From: Poseidonocella sp. HB161398
GTDB taxonomy: Bacteria; Pseudomonadota; Alphaproteobacteria; Rhodobacterales; Rhodobacteraceae
DNA: 64,000 nt
NCBI RefSeq assembly: GCF_005870025.1
Contig: NZ_VATA01000009.1
Coordinates: forward strand, 62,001 to 126,000
Reading direction: 5' to 3'
In this document: positions 45,506-52,901 of the stretch, piece after piece
Position numbering within the stretch: position 1 is the first letter of the stretch
Layout: every line of letters starts with the position of its first letter
Notes under the pieces: generated by a model
The model's database searches: none
What the model was told of the DNA's origin: nothing
What the model saw: only the letters and a program-made list of their open reading frames with translations
Translations under genes and position numbers: made by a program

Positions 45506-47013
45506 TGGCCGAAATCCTCCGGCTGGACGGGATCACCAAGCGGTTCGGTCCCGTCCTGGCCAATGACGGCATCGGCTTCGCCCTCGCCGAGGGCGAGGTG
45601 CTCGCCCTGCTGGGCGAGAACGGCGCCGGCAAGACGACCCTGATGAACATTCTCTTCGGCCATTACGTCGCCGACGAGGGCAGCGTGCATGTCGCCGGGC
45701 GGGAACTGCCCCCCGGCCAGCCCGGCGCCGCGCTGGCGGCCGGGATCGGCATGGTGCACCAGCATTTCACCCTGGCCGAGAACCTGACCGTGCTCGACAA
45801 TGTCGCGCTCGGCACCCGGCCGCTCTTCTCGCTGTCATCGGGCCGGCGCGCGGCGCGGGCGCGGCTCAGGCAGCTGTCGCAGGATTTCGGCCTGGCGGTC
45901 GATCCGTCCGCGCGGGTCGCGGACCTGTCGGTGGGCGAGCGCCAGCGGGTGGAGATCCTCAAGGCGCTCTACCGCGACGCCCGCGTGCTGATCCTCGACG
46001 AGCCGACGGCCGTTCTGACCCCGCAGGAGGTCGAGGCGCTTTTCGCGACGATCCGCAAGGCGGTCGCCAAGGGGCTGGCCGTCGTCTTCATCAGCCACAA
46101 GCTGGGCGAGGTGATGGCCGTGGCGGACCGCGTGGTGATCCTGCGCCGCGGCGCCAAGGTCGCCGAGATGAGGACCGCCGAGACCGACCGCCACCGGCTG
46201 GCCGAGGCGATGGTCGGCGCCGAGATCGTGCCGCCCGAGGTGCCTGCCGTGACGCCGGGCGAGGTGCTCTTCCGGCTCGGCGGCGTCTCGGTCGCGGGCA
46301 GTCCGGGGCTCGACGATGTCTCGCTTTCGCTGCGCGCGGGCACGATCACCGGGATCGCGGGCGTTTCGGGCAACGGCCAGCGGGCGCTGGCCGATCTGCT
46401 TTCGGGCCTCGCCGTGCCGGAGACGGGCACCGCCGAGCTGAAGGGCGCCGCGCTGGCCGCCTGGTCGCCCCGGCAGGCCGTCGCCCAGGGGATCGCGCGC
46501 ATCCCCGAGGACCGCCACGCCACCGGCACGATCGCCGATTTCGACCTGACCGAGAACGCGATGCTGGAAGACTACGCCCGCCCGCCGATGTCGCGGAAGG
46601 GCTGGCTCGACTGGGGGCGGGCGCGCAAGCGCGCCGAGGCGATCATCGAGGGCTACGACGTGCGCTGCCCCGGGCCGTCGGTGCCGATCCGGCTCCTGTC
46701 GGGGGGCAACATGCAGAAGCTGATCCTCGGCCGCGTGCTGGAGGCGGGCCCGTCGATCATCCTGGCCAACCAGCCGACCCGCGGGCTCGATATCGGCGCG
46801 GTGACCTATGTCCACCGCCAGCTGCTGGCCGCGCGGGAACGCGGCGCGGCGGTGCTGCTGATCTCCGAGGATCTCGACGAGCTGCGCGCGCTGTCGGACG
46901 TGATCCATGCGATCCATGACGGCAAGCTGTCCCCGGCCTTCGCGCGGGGACAGGTGACGGTGAAGGAACTTGGCCTGTGGATGGCCGGGCAGGGAGGCCG
47001 GGATGCGGCTTGA
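45505..47013 (+). CDS. Nucleoside/sugar-type ABC transporter ATP-binding protein (dual NBD)
   Basis: A 502-residue protein with two fused ATPase domains, as in YufO/RbsA-like importers. The first has Walker A GENGAGKTT, signature LSVGERQRVEI and Walker B LILDEPTAVL. The second is degenerate, with GVSGNGQRALADLLSG in place of Walker A and IILANQPTRGLD in place of Walker B, which is usual for this class. The signature LSGGNMQKLILGR is kept. It overlaps the first permease by 11 bases. Confidence 0.91.
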   Translation: MAEILRLDGITKRFGPVLANDGIGFALAEGEVLALLGENGAGKTTLMNILFGHYVADEGSVHVAGRELPPGQPGAALAAGIGMVHQHFTLAENLTVLDNVALGTRPLFSLSSGRRAARARLRQLSQDFGLAVDPSARVADLSVGERQRVEILKALYRDARVLILDEPTAVLTPQEVEALFATIRKAVAKGLAVVFISHKLGEVMAVADRVVILRRGAKVAEMRTAETDRHRLAEAMVGAEIVPPEVPAVTPGEVLFRLGGVSVAGSPGLDDVSLSLRAGTITGIAGVSGNGQRALADLLSGLAVPETGTAELKGAALAAWSPRQAVAQGIARIPEDRHATGTIADFDLTENAMLEDYARPPMSRKGWLDWGRARKRAEAIIEGYDVRCPGPSVPIRLLSGGNMQKLILGRVLEAGPSIILANQPTRGLDIGAVTYVHRQLLAARERGAAVLLISEDLDELRALSDVIHAIHDGKLSPAFARGQVTVKELGLWMAGQGGRDAA

Positions 47014-48049
47014 ACCCGTGGAGGCGCCCACGCTCGCGCGCCGGATCGGCTATCCGGCGGCCGCGCTCGCCGCGACCGTGCTGGTCGCCGCGGCGCTGGC
47101 CGGGATCGCCGGGGGCAATCCGCTGGCCGTGCTGGGCCAGATCGTCGACGGCGCCGTCGGCACGAAATTCGCCCGGCTGGAGACGCTGAACCGCGCCACG
47201 CCCTTGATCTTCACCGGGCTCGCCGTGGCCGTCGCCTTCCGCGCGAAGCTGTGGAATATCGGCGCCGAGGCGCAGCTCTATCTGGGCGCGGTGGCGACCG
47301 TGCTGATCGGCACGCAGTCCGGCCTGCCCGGCCCGCTGGTGATCCCGGCCATGGCCGCGGGCGCCGTGGTCGCCGGCGCGCTGATGCTGCTCGGCCCGAC
47401 GCTCCTGAAGACGAAGCTCGGCGTCGACGAGGTGGTGACGACGCTGCTTCTGAATTTCGTGGTGCTGCTCTTCGTCGGCTACCTGCTCGAGGGGCCGATG
47501 AAGGACCCGATGGGCATGGGCTGGCCGAAATCGCCGTCGTTGCCGAAGGAGGCGCGGCTGCCGCGCATCGTCGAGGGGCTGCGTCTGCACTGGGGCTTCG
47601 GCATCGCGCTGATCTGCGCGCTCGGCGTCTGGCTGGTCCAGGCGAAGACGACGCTCGGCTTCGAGATGCGCGCCGTCGGGCTCAACGCCCGCGCCGCGCG
47701 CTTCGCCGGCATGCCGGTGAACGCGGTCCTCGCCAAGACCGCGCTGATCTCGGGCGGGCTGGCGGCGCTGGCGGGCTTCTCCGAGGTCGCGGGCCTCAAG
47801 GGCAACCTGACCGCCGATATCTCGCCCGGCTTCGGCTATACCGGCATCGTCGTGGCGATGCTGGCGCTGCTCAATCCGCTGGGCGTGGTGGTCTCGGCGC
47901 TGTTCGTGGCGGGCATCTTCGTCGGTGCGGACAGCATGAGCCGCTCGGCGGGCGTGCCCTCCTACATTGCCGACATCCTCCTGGCCTCGGCGCTTCTCTT
48001 CATGGTGCTGGCGCTGATGCTCAGCCGCTTCCGCGTGGTCAGGGGCTGA
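47003..48049 (+). CDS. BMP-type ABC transporter permease, first subunit
   Basis: A 348-residue permease with about eight to ten helices. It belongs to the branched-chain/ribose-type permease fold used by nucleoside importers; landmarks are FRAKLWNIGAEAQLYLGAVA and VNAVLAKTALISGGLAALAG, with GFGYTGIVVAMLALLNPLG. ATG 47003 begins within the end of the ATPase gene. It pairs with the next permease (1 base between the genes) to form the channel. Confidence 0.9.
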   Translation: MRLEPVEAPTLARRIGYPAAALAATVLVAAALAGIAGGNPLAVLGQIVDGAVGTKFARLETLNRATPLIFTGLAVAVAFRAKLWNIGAEAQLYLGAVATVLIGTQSGLPGPLVIPAMAAGAVVAGALMLLGPTLLKTKLGVDEVVTTLLLNFVVLLFVGYLLEGPMKDPMGMGWPKSPSLPKEARLPRIVEGLRLHWGFGIALICALGVWLVQAKTTLGFEMRAVGLNARAARFAGMPVNAVLAKTALISGGLAALAGFSEVAGLKGNLTADISPGFGYTGIVVAMLALLNPLGVVVSALFVAGIFVGADSMSRSAGVPSYIADILLASALLFMVLALMLSRFRVVRG

Positions 48050-48050
48050 C

Positions 48051-48965
48051 ATGGACATCACCGACATCCTCCTCTCGGCCACCTTCTGGGCCGCGGTGCT
48101 GCGCATCGCCTCGCCGCTGATCTTCGCCACGATGGGCGAGCTGATCTGCGAGCGGGCGGGCGTGCTCAATCTCGGGATCGAGGGGATCATGGTCGCGGGC
48201 GCCTTCGCCGGCTGGATCGCGGTCTATGCCGGGCTGCCGCTCTGGGCCGGGGTGGGCTGCGCCTTCCTGACCGGGGTCTGCTTCGGGCTGATCCACGGCA
48301 CGCTGACCGTGCCCTTCGGCCTGTCGCAGCACGTGGTGGGCATCGGCATCACCATGCTGGCGAGCGCGGCGACCTATTTCGCCTATCGCGTCGCCCTGCC
48401 CGAGGTCTCGTCCCCGCCGCGGATCGAGGCCTTCCAGCCGACCGGCTGGCCAATCCTCGGCAGCCAGACCGTGCTGACCTGGGCGGCGCTGGCGAGCGTG
48501 GCGATCACCGCCTGGGTGCTGTTCCGCACGCCGCTGGGCCTGGCGCTCCGCGCCGTCGGCGAGAACCCGGCGGCGGTCGAGGCGCAGGGCCTGCCGGTCC
48601 ACGGCCTGCGCATGGGCGCGGTCGCTGTCGGCTCGGGGCTGATGGCGGTGGGCGGCAGCTTCCTGACGCTCTCGGCCTTCAACTCCTTCTTCTTCGACAT
48701 GGTCAACGGGCGCGGCTGGATCTGCATCGCGCTGGTCGTCTTCGGCGCCTGGATGCCGGGCCGCGCGCTCCTTGGCGCGCTGCTTTTCGCCGGCTTCGAC
48801 GCCTTCCAGGTGCGGCTGCAGCAGACCGAGCTGGGCGCGGGCCTGCCCTACCAGCTGTTTCTCGCCATGCCCTATCTTCTGTCGATCCTGGCGCTGATCC
48901 TGATGTCGCGCCGCGCCGAGGTGCCGGGCGCGCTGATGGTGCCGTACAACAAGGGGGAACGCTGA
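48051..48965 (+). CDS. BMP-type ABC transporter permease, second subunit
   Basis: A 304-residue permease with the YufQ-like start TFWAAVLRIASPLIFATMGE and the motif GVLNLGIEGIMVAGAFAG. Later segments GLALRAVGENPAAVEAQGLP and GRGWICIALVVFGAWMPGRA are characteristic of this subunit. It completes the four-component importer. Its stop overlaps the deaminase start by one base, which couples uptake to catabolism. Confidence 0.91.
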   Translation: MDITDILLSATFWAAVLRIASPLIFATMGELICERAGVLNLGIEGIMVAGAFAGWIAVYAGLPLWAGVGCAFLTGVCFGLIHGTLTVPFGLSQHVVGIGITMLASAATYFAYRVALPEVSSPPRIEAFQPTGWPILGSQTVLTWAALASVAITAWVLFRTPLGLALRAVGENPAAVEAQGLPVHGLRMGAVAVGSGLMAVGGSFLTLSAFNSFFFDMVNGRGWICIALVVFGAWMPGRALLGALLFAGFDAFQVRLQQTELGAGLPYQLFLAMPYLLSILALILMSRRAEVPGALMVPYNKGER

Positions 48966-50251
48966 TGTTCGACCTGATCGTCAAAGGGGGCACGCTTCCC
49001 GACGGGCGCGTTGCCGATATCGGCATCAAGGGCGACCGGATCGCCGCGGTGGAGCCGCGTCTCGAGGCGGAGGCGGGCGAGGTGATCGACGCGGCCGGCG
49101 ACCTGGTCTCGCCGCCCTTCGTCGACCCGCATTTCCACATGGACGCGACGCTGAGCTACGGGCTGCCGCGGGTAAATGCCTCGGGCACGCTGCTGGAGGG
49201 CATTGGCCTCTGGGGCGAGCTGAAGGAGATCATGACGCTCGAGGGGCTGAAGGAGCGGGCGCTGGCCTATTGCGACTGGGCGGCCTCGATGGGGCTTCTG
49301 CATATCCGCAGCCATGTCGATACCTGCGACGACCGCCTGCTGGGCGTGCAGGCCATGCTCGAGGTCCGCGAGGCGGTGAAGCCCTATATCGACCTGCAGC
49401 TCGTCGCCTTCCCGCAGGACGGGGTGTTCCGCGATCCGACCGCCTGGGACAACACGGTGCGCGCGCTCGACATGGGCGTCGACGTGGTCGGCGGCATCCC
49501 GCATTTCGAGCGGACCATGGCCGAGGGCGCGCGCTCCGTCACCGCGCTCTGCGAACTGGCGGCCGAGCGCGGGCTGCCCGTGGACCTGCATTGCGACGAG
49601 ACCGACGACCCGATGAGCCGCCATGTCGAGACGCTGGCGATGGAGGCGCAGCGGCTGGGGCTGCAGGGCCGCGCGGTCGGCTCGCACCTGACCTCGATGC
49701 ATTCGATGGACAACTACTATGTCTCGAAGCTCCTGCCGCTGATGGCCGAGGCGGGGCTGGCCGCCATTCCCAATCCGCTGATCAACATCGTGCTGCAGGG
49801 CCGCCACGACAGCTTCCCCAAGCGGCGCGGGATGACGCGGGTGAAGGAGTTGCGGGCGATGGGCATCCCGGTGGCTTTCGGGCAGGATTGCGTGCTCGAC
49901 CCGTGGTACAGCCTTGGCACGGCGGACATGCTGGATGTCGCCTTCATGGGGCTGCATGTGGCGCAGATGACCCATCCAGAGGAGATGCGCGCCTGCTTCT
50001 CGATGGTGACGGAGGAGAGCGCGAAGGTGATCGGGCTCGAGGGCTACGGTCTGGCACCGGGATGCGCGGCCTCGCTGGTCGTGCTCGATGCCGCCGATCC
50101 GGTCGACGCGCTGCGGCTGCGTCCCGCGCGGCTCGCGGTGGTGGCGAAGGGCAAGGTGGTAGCGCGGAGCCCGCGGGCCGATGCAGCGCTGTCCCTGCTG
50201 GGCCGGCCCGGATCAGTCCGGCGGCGGCGCCCGGTGCCGGGCCGGGCCTGA
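48965..50251 (+). CDS. Cytosine deaminase-like amidohydrolase
   Basis: A 428-residue metal-dependent amidohydrolase of the CodA class. Metal ligands are in DPHFHMDATL, HCDETDDPMSRHVET and SHLTSMHSMD, and the family end GTADMLDVAFMGLHVAQM is present. The conserved aspartate lies in FGQDCVLDPWYSLG (D308); the following residue is Cys309, whereas E. coli CodA has Asp there, as far as I recall. It is coupled to the nucleobase-type importer, which supports a pyrimidine or purine base as substrate, but cytosine itself is not assured. Confidence 0.86.
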   Translation: MFDLIVKGGTLPDGRVADIGIKGDRIAAVEPRLEAEAGEVIDAAGDLVSPPFVDPHFHMDATLSYGLPRVNASGTLLEGIGLWGELKEIMTLEGLKERALAYCDWAASMGLLHIRSHVDTCDDRLLGVQAMLEVREAVKPYIDLQLVAFPQDGVFRDPTAWDNTVRALDMGVDVVGGIPHFERTMAEGARSVTALCELAAERGLPVDLHCDETDDPMSRHVETLAMEAQRLGLQGRAVGSHLTSMHSMDNYYVSKLLPLMAEAGLAAIPNPLINIVLQGRHDSFPKRRGMTRVKELRAMGIPVAFGQDCVLDPWYSLGTADMLDVAFMGLHVAQMTHPEEMRACFSMVTEESAKVIGLEGYGLAPGCAASLVVLDAADPVDALRLRPARLAVVAKGKVVARSPRADAALSLLGRPGSVRRRRPVPGRA

Positions 50252-50292
50252 CCCCGCCTGCCAATCCGCGAAGCCCTCGGGAAACCGGGGAA

Positions 50293-50346
50293 GGCCCGAC
50301 CCGGCTGCCCTTCGGCCTTATTTCCCGAGGGCAGCCGAGTCGGGCC
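50293..50346. terminator. Long hairpin between convergent genes
   Basis: An 18-base inverted repeat (50293-50310 and 50329-50346, one mismatch; arms GGCCCGACCCGGCTGCCC and GGGCAGCCGAGTCGGGCC) around an 18-base loop containing TTATTTCCC. It lies 41 bases after the deaminase stop and 31 bases before the convergent acetyltransferase stop, consistent with a bidirectional terminator or a repeat. Confidence 0.6.
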
Positions 50347-50377
50347 ATCGCGGGCTCCGCGTCGTTGCCCGGCCGGA

Positions 50378-50845
50378 TCAGCGGCGCAGGGGCCGGCGCA
50401 TGGTGATCGAGGTCGGCCGGTCATAGCCCGGATGCGCCGTCTCGCCGGTCTTGGCGAAGCCCATCCGCGCGAAAGCGGCGTGGTTCTCGACAAGCTCGAT
50501 GCGCACCTGCAGTTCCAGCCAGCCGAGCCCCGCCGCCCTGGCGCGCTCTGCCGCGAGTTCCACCAGCTGCCGGGCGAGGCCCTTGCCGCGGGCGCTCTCG
50601 GCCACGGCGAGCTTGCCGATATAGAGCGCGTCGGGCTTCGGCGTCAGCACCGCGCAGGCCTCGATCGGATCGCCGGACACCCAGAGCTCGGCCGTGGCGC
50701 AGCTGTCGCGCAGGGCCGTCTCGGTCAGCCGCAGCATCGAGGAGGGCGGGTCGATCCGCGCCTCCATATAGGCGAAGCTCGTCCGGATCAGCGCCAGCAT
50801 GGCCGGAATCTCGGGGCTGGCGGCATCGAGGCGGCGGAGGGTCAT
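50378..50845 (-). CDS. GNAT-family N-acetyltransferase
   Basis: A 155-residue acetyl-CoA-dependent acetyltransferase. The acetyl-CoA-binding segment reads LYIGKLAVAESARGKGLARQ (the R/Q-x-x-G-x-G/A-like ARGKGLA loop), followed by LVELAAERARAAGLGWLELQ and VENHAAFARMGFAKTGETAH, as in GNAT proteins. The substrate is unknown. Start is at MTLRRLDAASP (50845); the frame continues far upstream but antisense to the Crp gene. It is divergent from the Crp-family regulator at 50945. Confidence 0.86.
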   Translation of the reverse strand: MTLRRLDAASPEIPAMLALIRTSFAYMEARIDPPSSMLRLTETALRDSCATAELWVSGDPIEACAVLTPKPDALYIGKLAVAESARGKGLARQLVELAAERARAAGLGWLELQVRIELVENHAAFARMGFAKTGETAHPGYDRPTSITMRRPLRR

Positions 50846-50944
50846 GGCGCAGCTCCTTGGTCGGCCGGGACCGGGCCGGGCTTCCCGCCCGGCGCGGGAT
50901 GTCGTAGCAGAGAGGCGATCGCGCGCAACGGGAAAGGGGCCGCC

Positions 50945-51598
50945 ATGGGCTGGAGCGGGAATTTCGGGGCGCTGGCCGCCCTGCCGCAGGAGATCCGCGA
51001 CGAGCTGGAGCGGCGCAGCACCGTGATGGACATCCCCGAGGGTACCACGATCTTCGCGCCCGGCATGCAGGCGGACAACCTCCTCCTGCTGCTTTCGGGC
51101 ACGGTGCGGGTGCAGCAGGTCTCGGAATCGGGGCGGGAGATCGTGCTCTACCGGGTCGAGGCCGGGGAAAGCTGCGTGATGACCACCGCCTGCCTGATCG
51201 CCCATGAGGACTATGCCGCCGAGGGCATCACCGAGACGCCCTGCCGCGCGGTGGCGATCCCGCGCCAGGTCTTCGACGACCTGGCCGCGAAATCCGACGC
51301 GTTCCGGCAATTCGTCTTCACGTCCTATGCGCGGCGGATCACCGACCTTTTCGGCGTGATCGAGGCGCTGGCCTTCCAGCGGGTCGACATCCGCCTGGCG
51401 CAGCGGCTGCTGAAGCTCGCCGGGCCCGGCGGCCTGCTGGAGACCACGCACCAGAAGCTCGCCACCGAACTGGGCACCGCCCGCGAAGTGGTCAGCCGCC
51501 AGCTGCGCGAATTCCAGCGCCGCGGCTGGATCGAGCAGGCACGGGGCAGCGTCCAGCTGACCGACCGGGCGGCGCTGGAGGCGCTCTCGCAAGAGTGA
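50945..51598 (+). CDS. Crp/Fnr-family transcriptional regulator with cysteine pair
   Basis: A 217-residue regulator with an N-terminal cyclic-nucleotide-binding-like beta-roll (about 15-120) and a C-terminal winged helix reading QKLATELGTAREVVSRQLRE. Cys77 and Cys83 occur in GESCVMTTACLIAHEDY and Cys100 in ETPCRAVAIP; there is no FNR-type N-terminal Cys cluster. It directly precedes the sulfur-oxidation genes on the same strand, with 109 bases between them, so it is the likely regulator of that operon. A thiol-based signal is possible but untested. Confidence 0.86.
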   Translation: MGWSGNFGALAALPQEIRDELERRSTVMDIPEGTTIFAPGMQADNLLLLLSGTVRVQQVSESGREIVLYRVEAGESCVMTTACLIAHEDYAAEGITETPCRAVAIPRQVFDDLAAKSDAFRQFVFTSYARRITDLFGVIEALAFQRVDIRLAQRLLKLAGPGGLLETTHQKLATELGTAREVVSRQLREFQRRGWIEQARGSVQLTDRAALEALSQE

Positions 51599-51632
51599 CG
51601 GCACGGGCGGGAAATAATCTCCTTTTCTGATC

Positions 51633-51645
51633 TGTCTCGGTGACA
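51633..51645. promoter_or_regulatory. Possible operator upstream of the sulfur operon
   Basis: A short inverted repeat TGTC-TCGGT-GACA in the 109-base gap between the Crp gene and the DUF2892 gene, preceded by AT-rich GAAATAATCT. Crp-family sites often have TGTGA/TCACA-like half-sites; this one is only 4 bases per arm. A second palindrome, GAATATTC, lies at 51661-51668. Both are weak candidates. Confidence 0.3.
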
Positions 51646-51707
51646 AACTCACAGACGGCGGAATATTCTTCGCGGTATCAGGGGGCCAACAGGAACTGGA
51701 GTCCGAG

Positions 51708-51905
51708 ATGACTGCGAATATCGGAAATGTCGACCGCATCCTTCGACTGGCATTGGGTGCAATTCTCGTGCTGTTCGGCGCGCTGGGGCTAACCGGCGGT
51801 CTGCAGATCGCCTCCGTCCTCGCCGGCATCGTGCTTCTGGCGACGGCGGGGATGCGGTTCTGCCCGCTCTACCGGCTTCTGGGGGTGTCGACATGCAGGA
51901 TCTGA
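51708..51905 (+). CDS. DUF2892-family small membrane protein (YgaP-type membrane domain)
   Basis: A 65-residue protein with two hydrophobic helices (about 11-28 and 32-48). The opening TANIGNVDRILRLALGAILV and the ending GMRFCPLYRLLGVSTC fit the DUF2892 family, which is often fused or linked to rhodaneses and sulfide enzymes. The two cysteines (FCPLY and STC) are conserved in this type. It heads the sulfur operon, and the in-frame ATG of the MBL gene at 51893 overlaps its end. Confidence 0.85.
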   Translation: MTANIGNVDRILRLALGAILVLFGALGLTGGLQIASVLAGIVLLATAGMRFCPLYRLLGVSTCRI

Positions 51906-51937
51906 CCCCGATCGCCCCGACCCGCGAGGAGAGAACA

Positions 51938-52822
51938 ATGACCGCCTATCCCGTCAACATGTCCGTCAGGCCCGAGGTGCGGACCTTCTTCGACAAGGCC
52001 ACCTGGACTTTCACCCATGTCGTCAAGGATCCGGCATCGAATGCCTGCGCCGTGGTCGATTCCGTGATGGATATCGACTATGCGGCCGGCCGGATCACCT
52101 ATGACAATGCCGACGAGGTCATCGCCTATATCAAGGAGAACGGCCTGAAGCTGGAATGGCTCCTCGAGACCCATGTCCATGCCGACCACCTGTCGGCCGC
52201 GCCCTATATCCAGCGCGAGCTGGGCGGCAAGATCGGCATCGGCGAGAAGATCACCGTCGTGCAGGACACGTTCGGCAAGATCTTCAACGAAGGCACCGAG
52301 TTCCAGCGCGACGGCAGCCAGTTCGACGCCCTCTTCAAGGACGGCGACACGTTCATGATCGGCACGATGCAGGGCTTTGCCATGCACACGCCGGGCCATA
52401 CGCCGGCCTGCATGACCCATGTGATCGGCGACGCGGCCTTTGTCGGCGACACGCTCTTCATGCCCGATGGCGGCTCGGCGCGGGCGGATTTCCCCGGCGG
52501 CGATGCCGGCACGCTCTACGACTCGATCCAGAAGGTGCTGAGCCTGCCGGACGAGATGCGCATCTTCATGTGCCATGACTACGGCCCGAACGGCCGGGAC
52601 ATCGCGTTCCTGACCTCGGTCGGCGACGAGAAGGCGCACAACATCCATGTCGGCCAGGGCAGGACCCGCGAGGACTTCATCAAGTTCCGCACCGAGCGCG
52701 ACGCCCAGCTCGACATGCCGCGGCTGATCCTGCCCTCGCTGCAGGTCAACATGCGCGCGGGCGAGATCCCGACCGACAAGGACGGCCGCCCGATGCTGAA
52801 GCTGCCGATCAACCAGCTCTGA
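51938..52822 (+). CDS. Persulfide dioxygenase-like MBL-fold protein (Blh/ETHE1 type)
   Basis: A 294-residue metallo-beta-lactamase-fold protein. Metal-binding motif LETHVHADHLSA, then HTPGHTPACM and FVGDTLFMPD give the iron-binding set expected of persulfide dioxygenases. The segment CHDYGPNGRDIAFLTSVGDE marks the Blh subgroup. Persulfide dioxygenases oxidise glutathione persulfide to sulfite. ATG 51938 follows GAGGAGAG; the longer frame from 51893 overlaps DUF2892. It lies upstream of the DUF442-SQR fusion. Confidence 0.88.
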   Translation: MTAYPVNMSVRPEVRTFFDKATWTFTHVVKDPASNACAVVDSVMDIDYAAGRITYDNADEVIAYIKENGLKLEWLLETHVHADHLSAAPYIQRELGGKIGIGEKITVVQDTFGKIFNEGTEFQRDGSQFDALFKDGDTFMIGTMQGFAMHTPGHTPACMTHVIGDAAFVGDTLFMPDGGSARADFPGGDAGTLYDSIQKVLSLPDEMRIFMCHDYGPNGRDIAFLTSVGDEKAHNIHVGQGRTREDFIKFRTERDAQLDMPRLILPSLQVNMRAGEIPTDKDGRPMLKLPINQL

Positions 52823-52901
52823 TCCGGCCAGGCGGAGGGCCGGACCACAACGGCCCCCGCCCGAGCTGCCCCCCGACTGGCTCCACGAGGATACGCATTC
52901 C

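Noticed and set aside
50846..51829. An N-terminal extension of the GNAT gene to a 483-residue protein
   Set aside because: It is antisense to the Crp gene and shows no domain; GNAT proteins of about 150 residues are complete.
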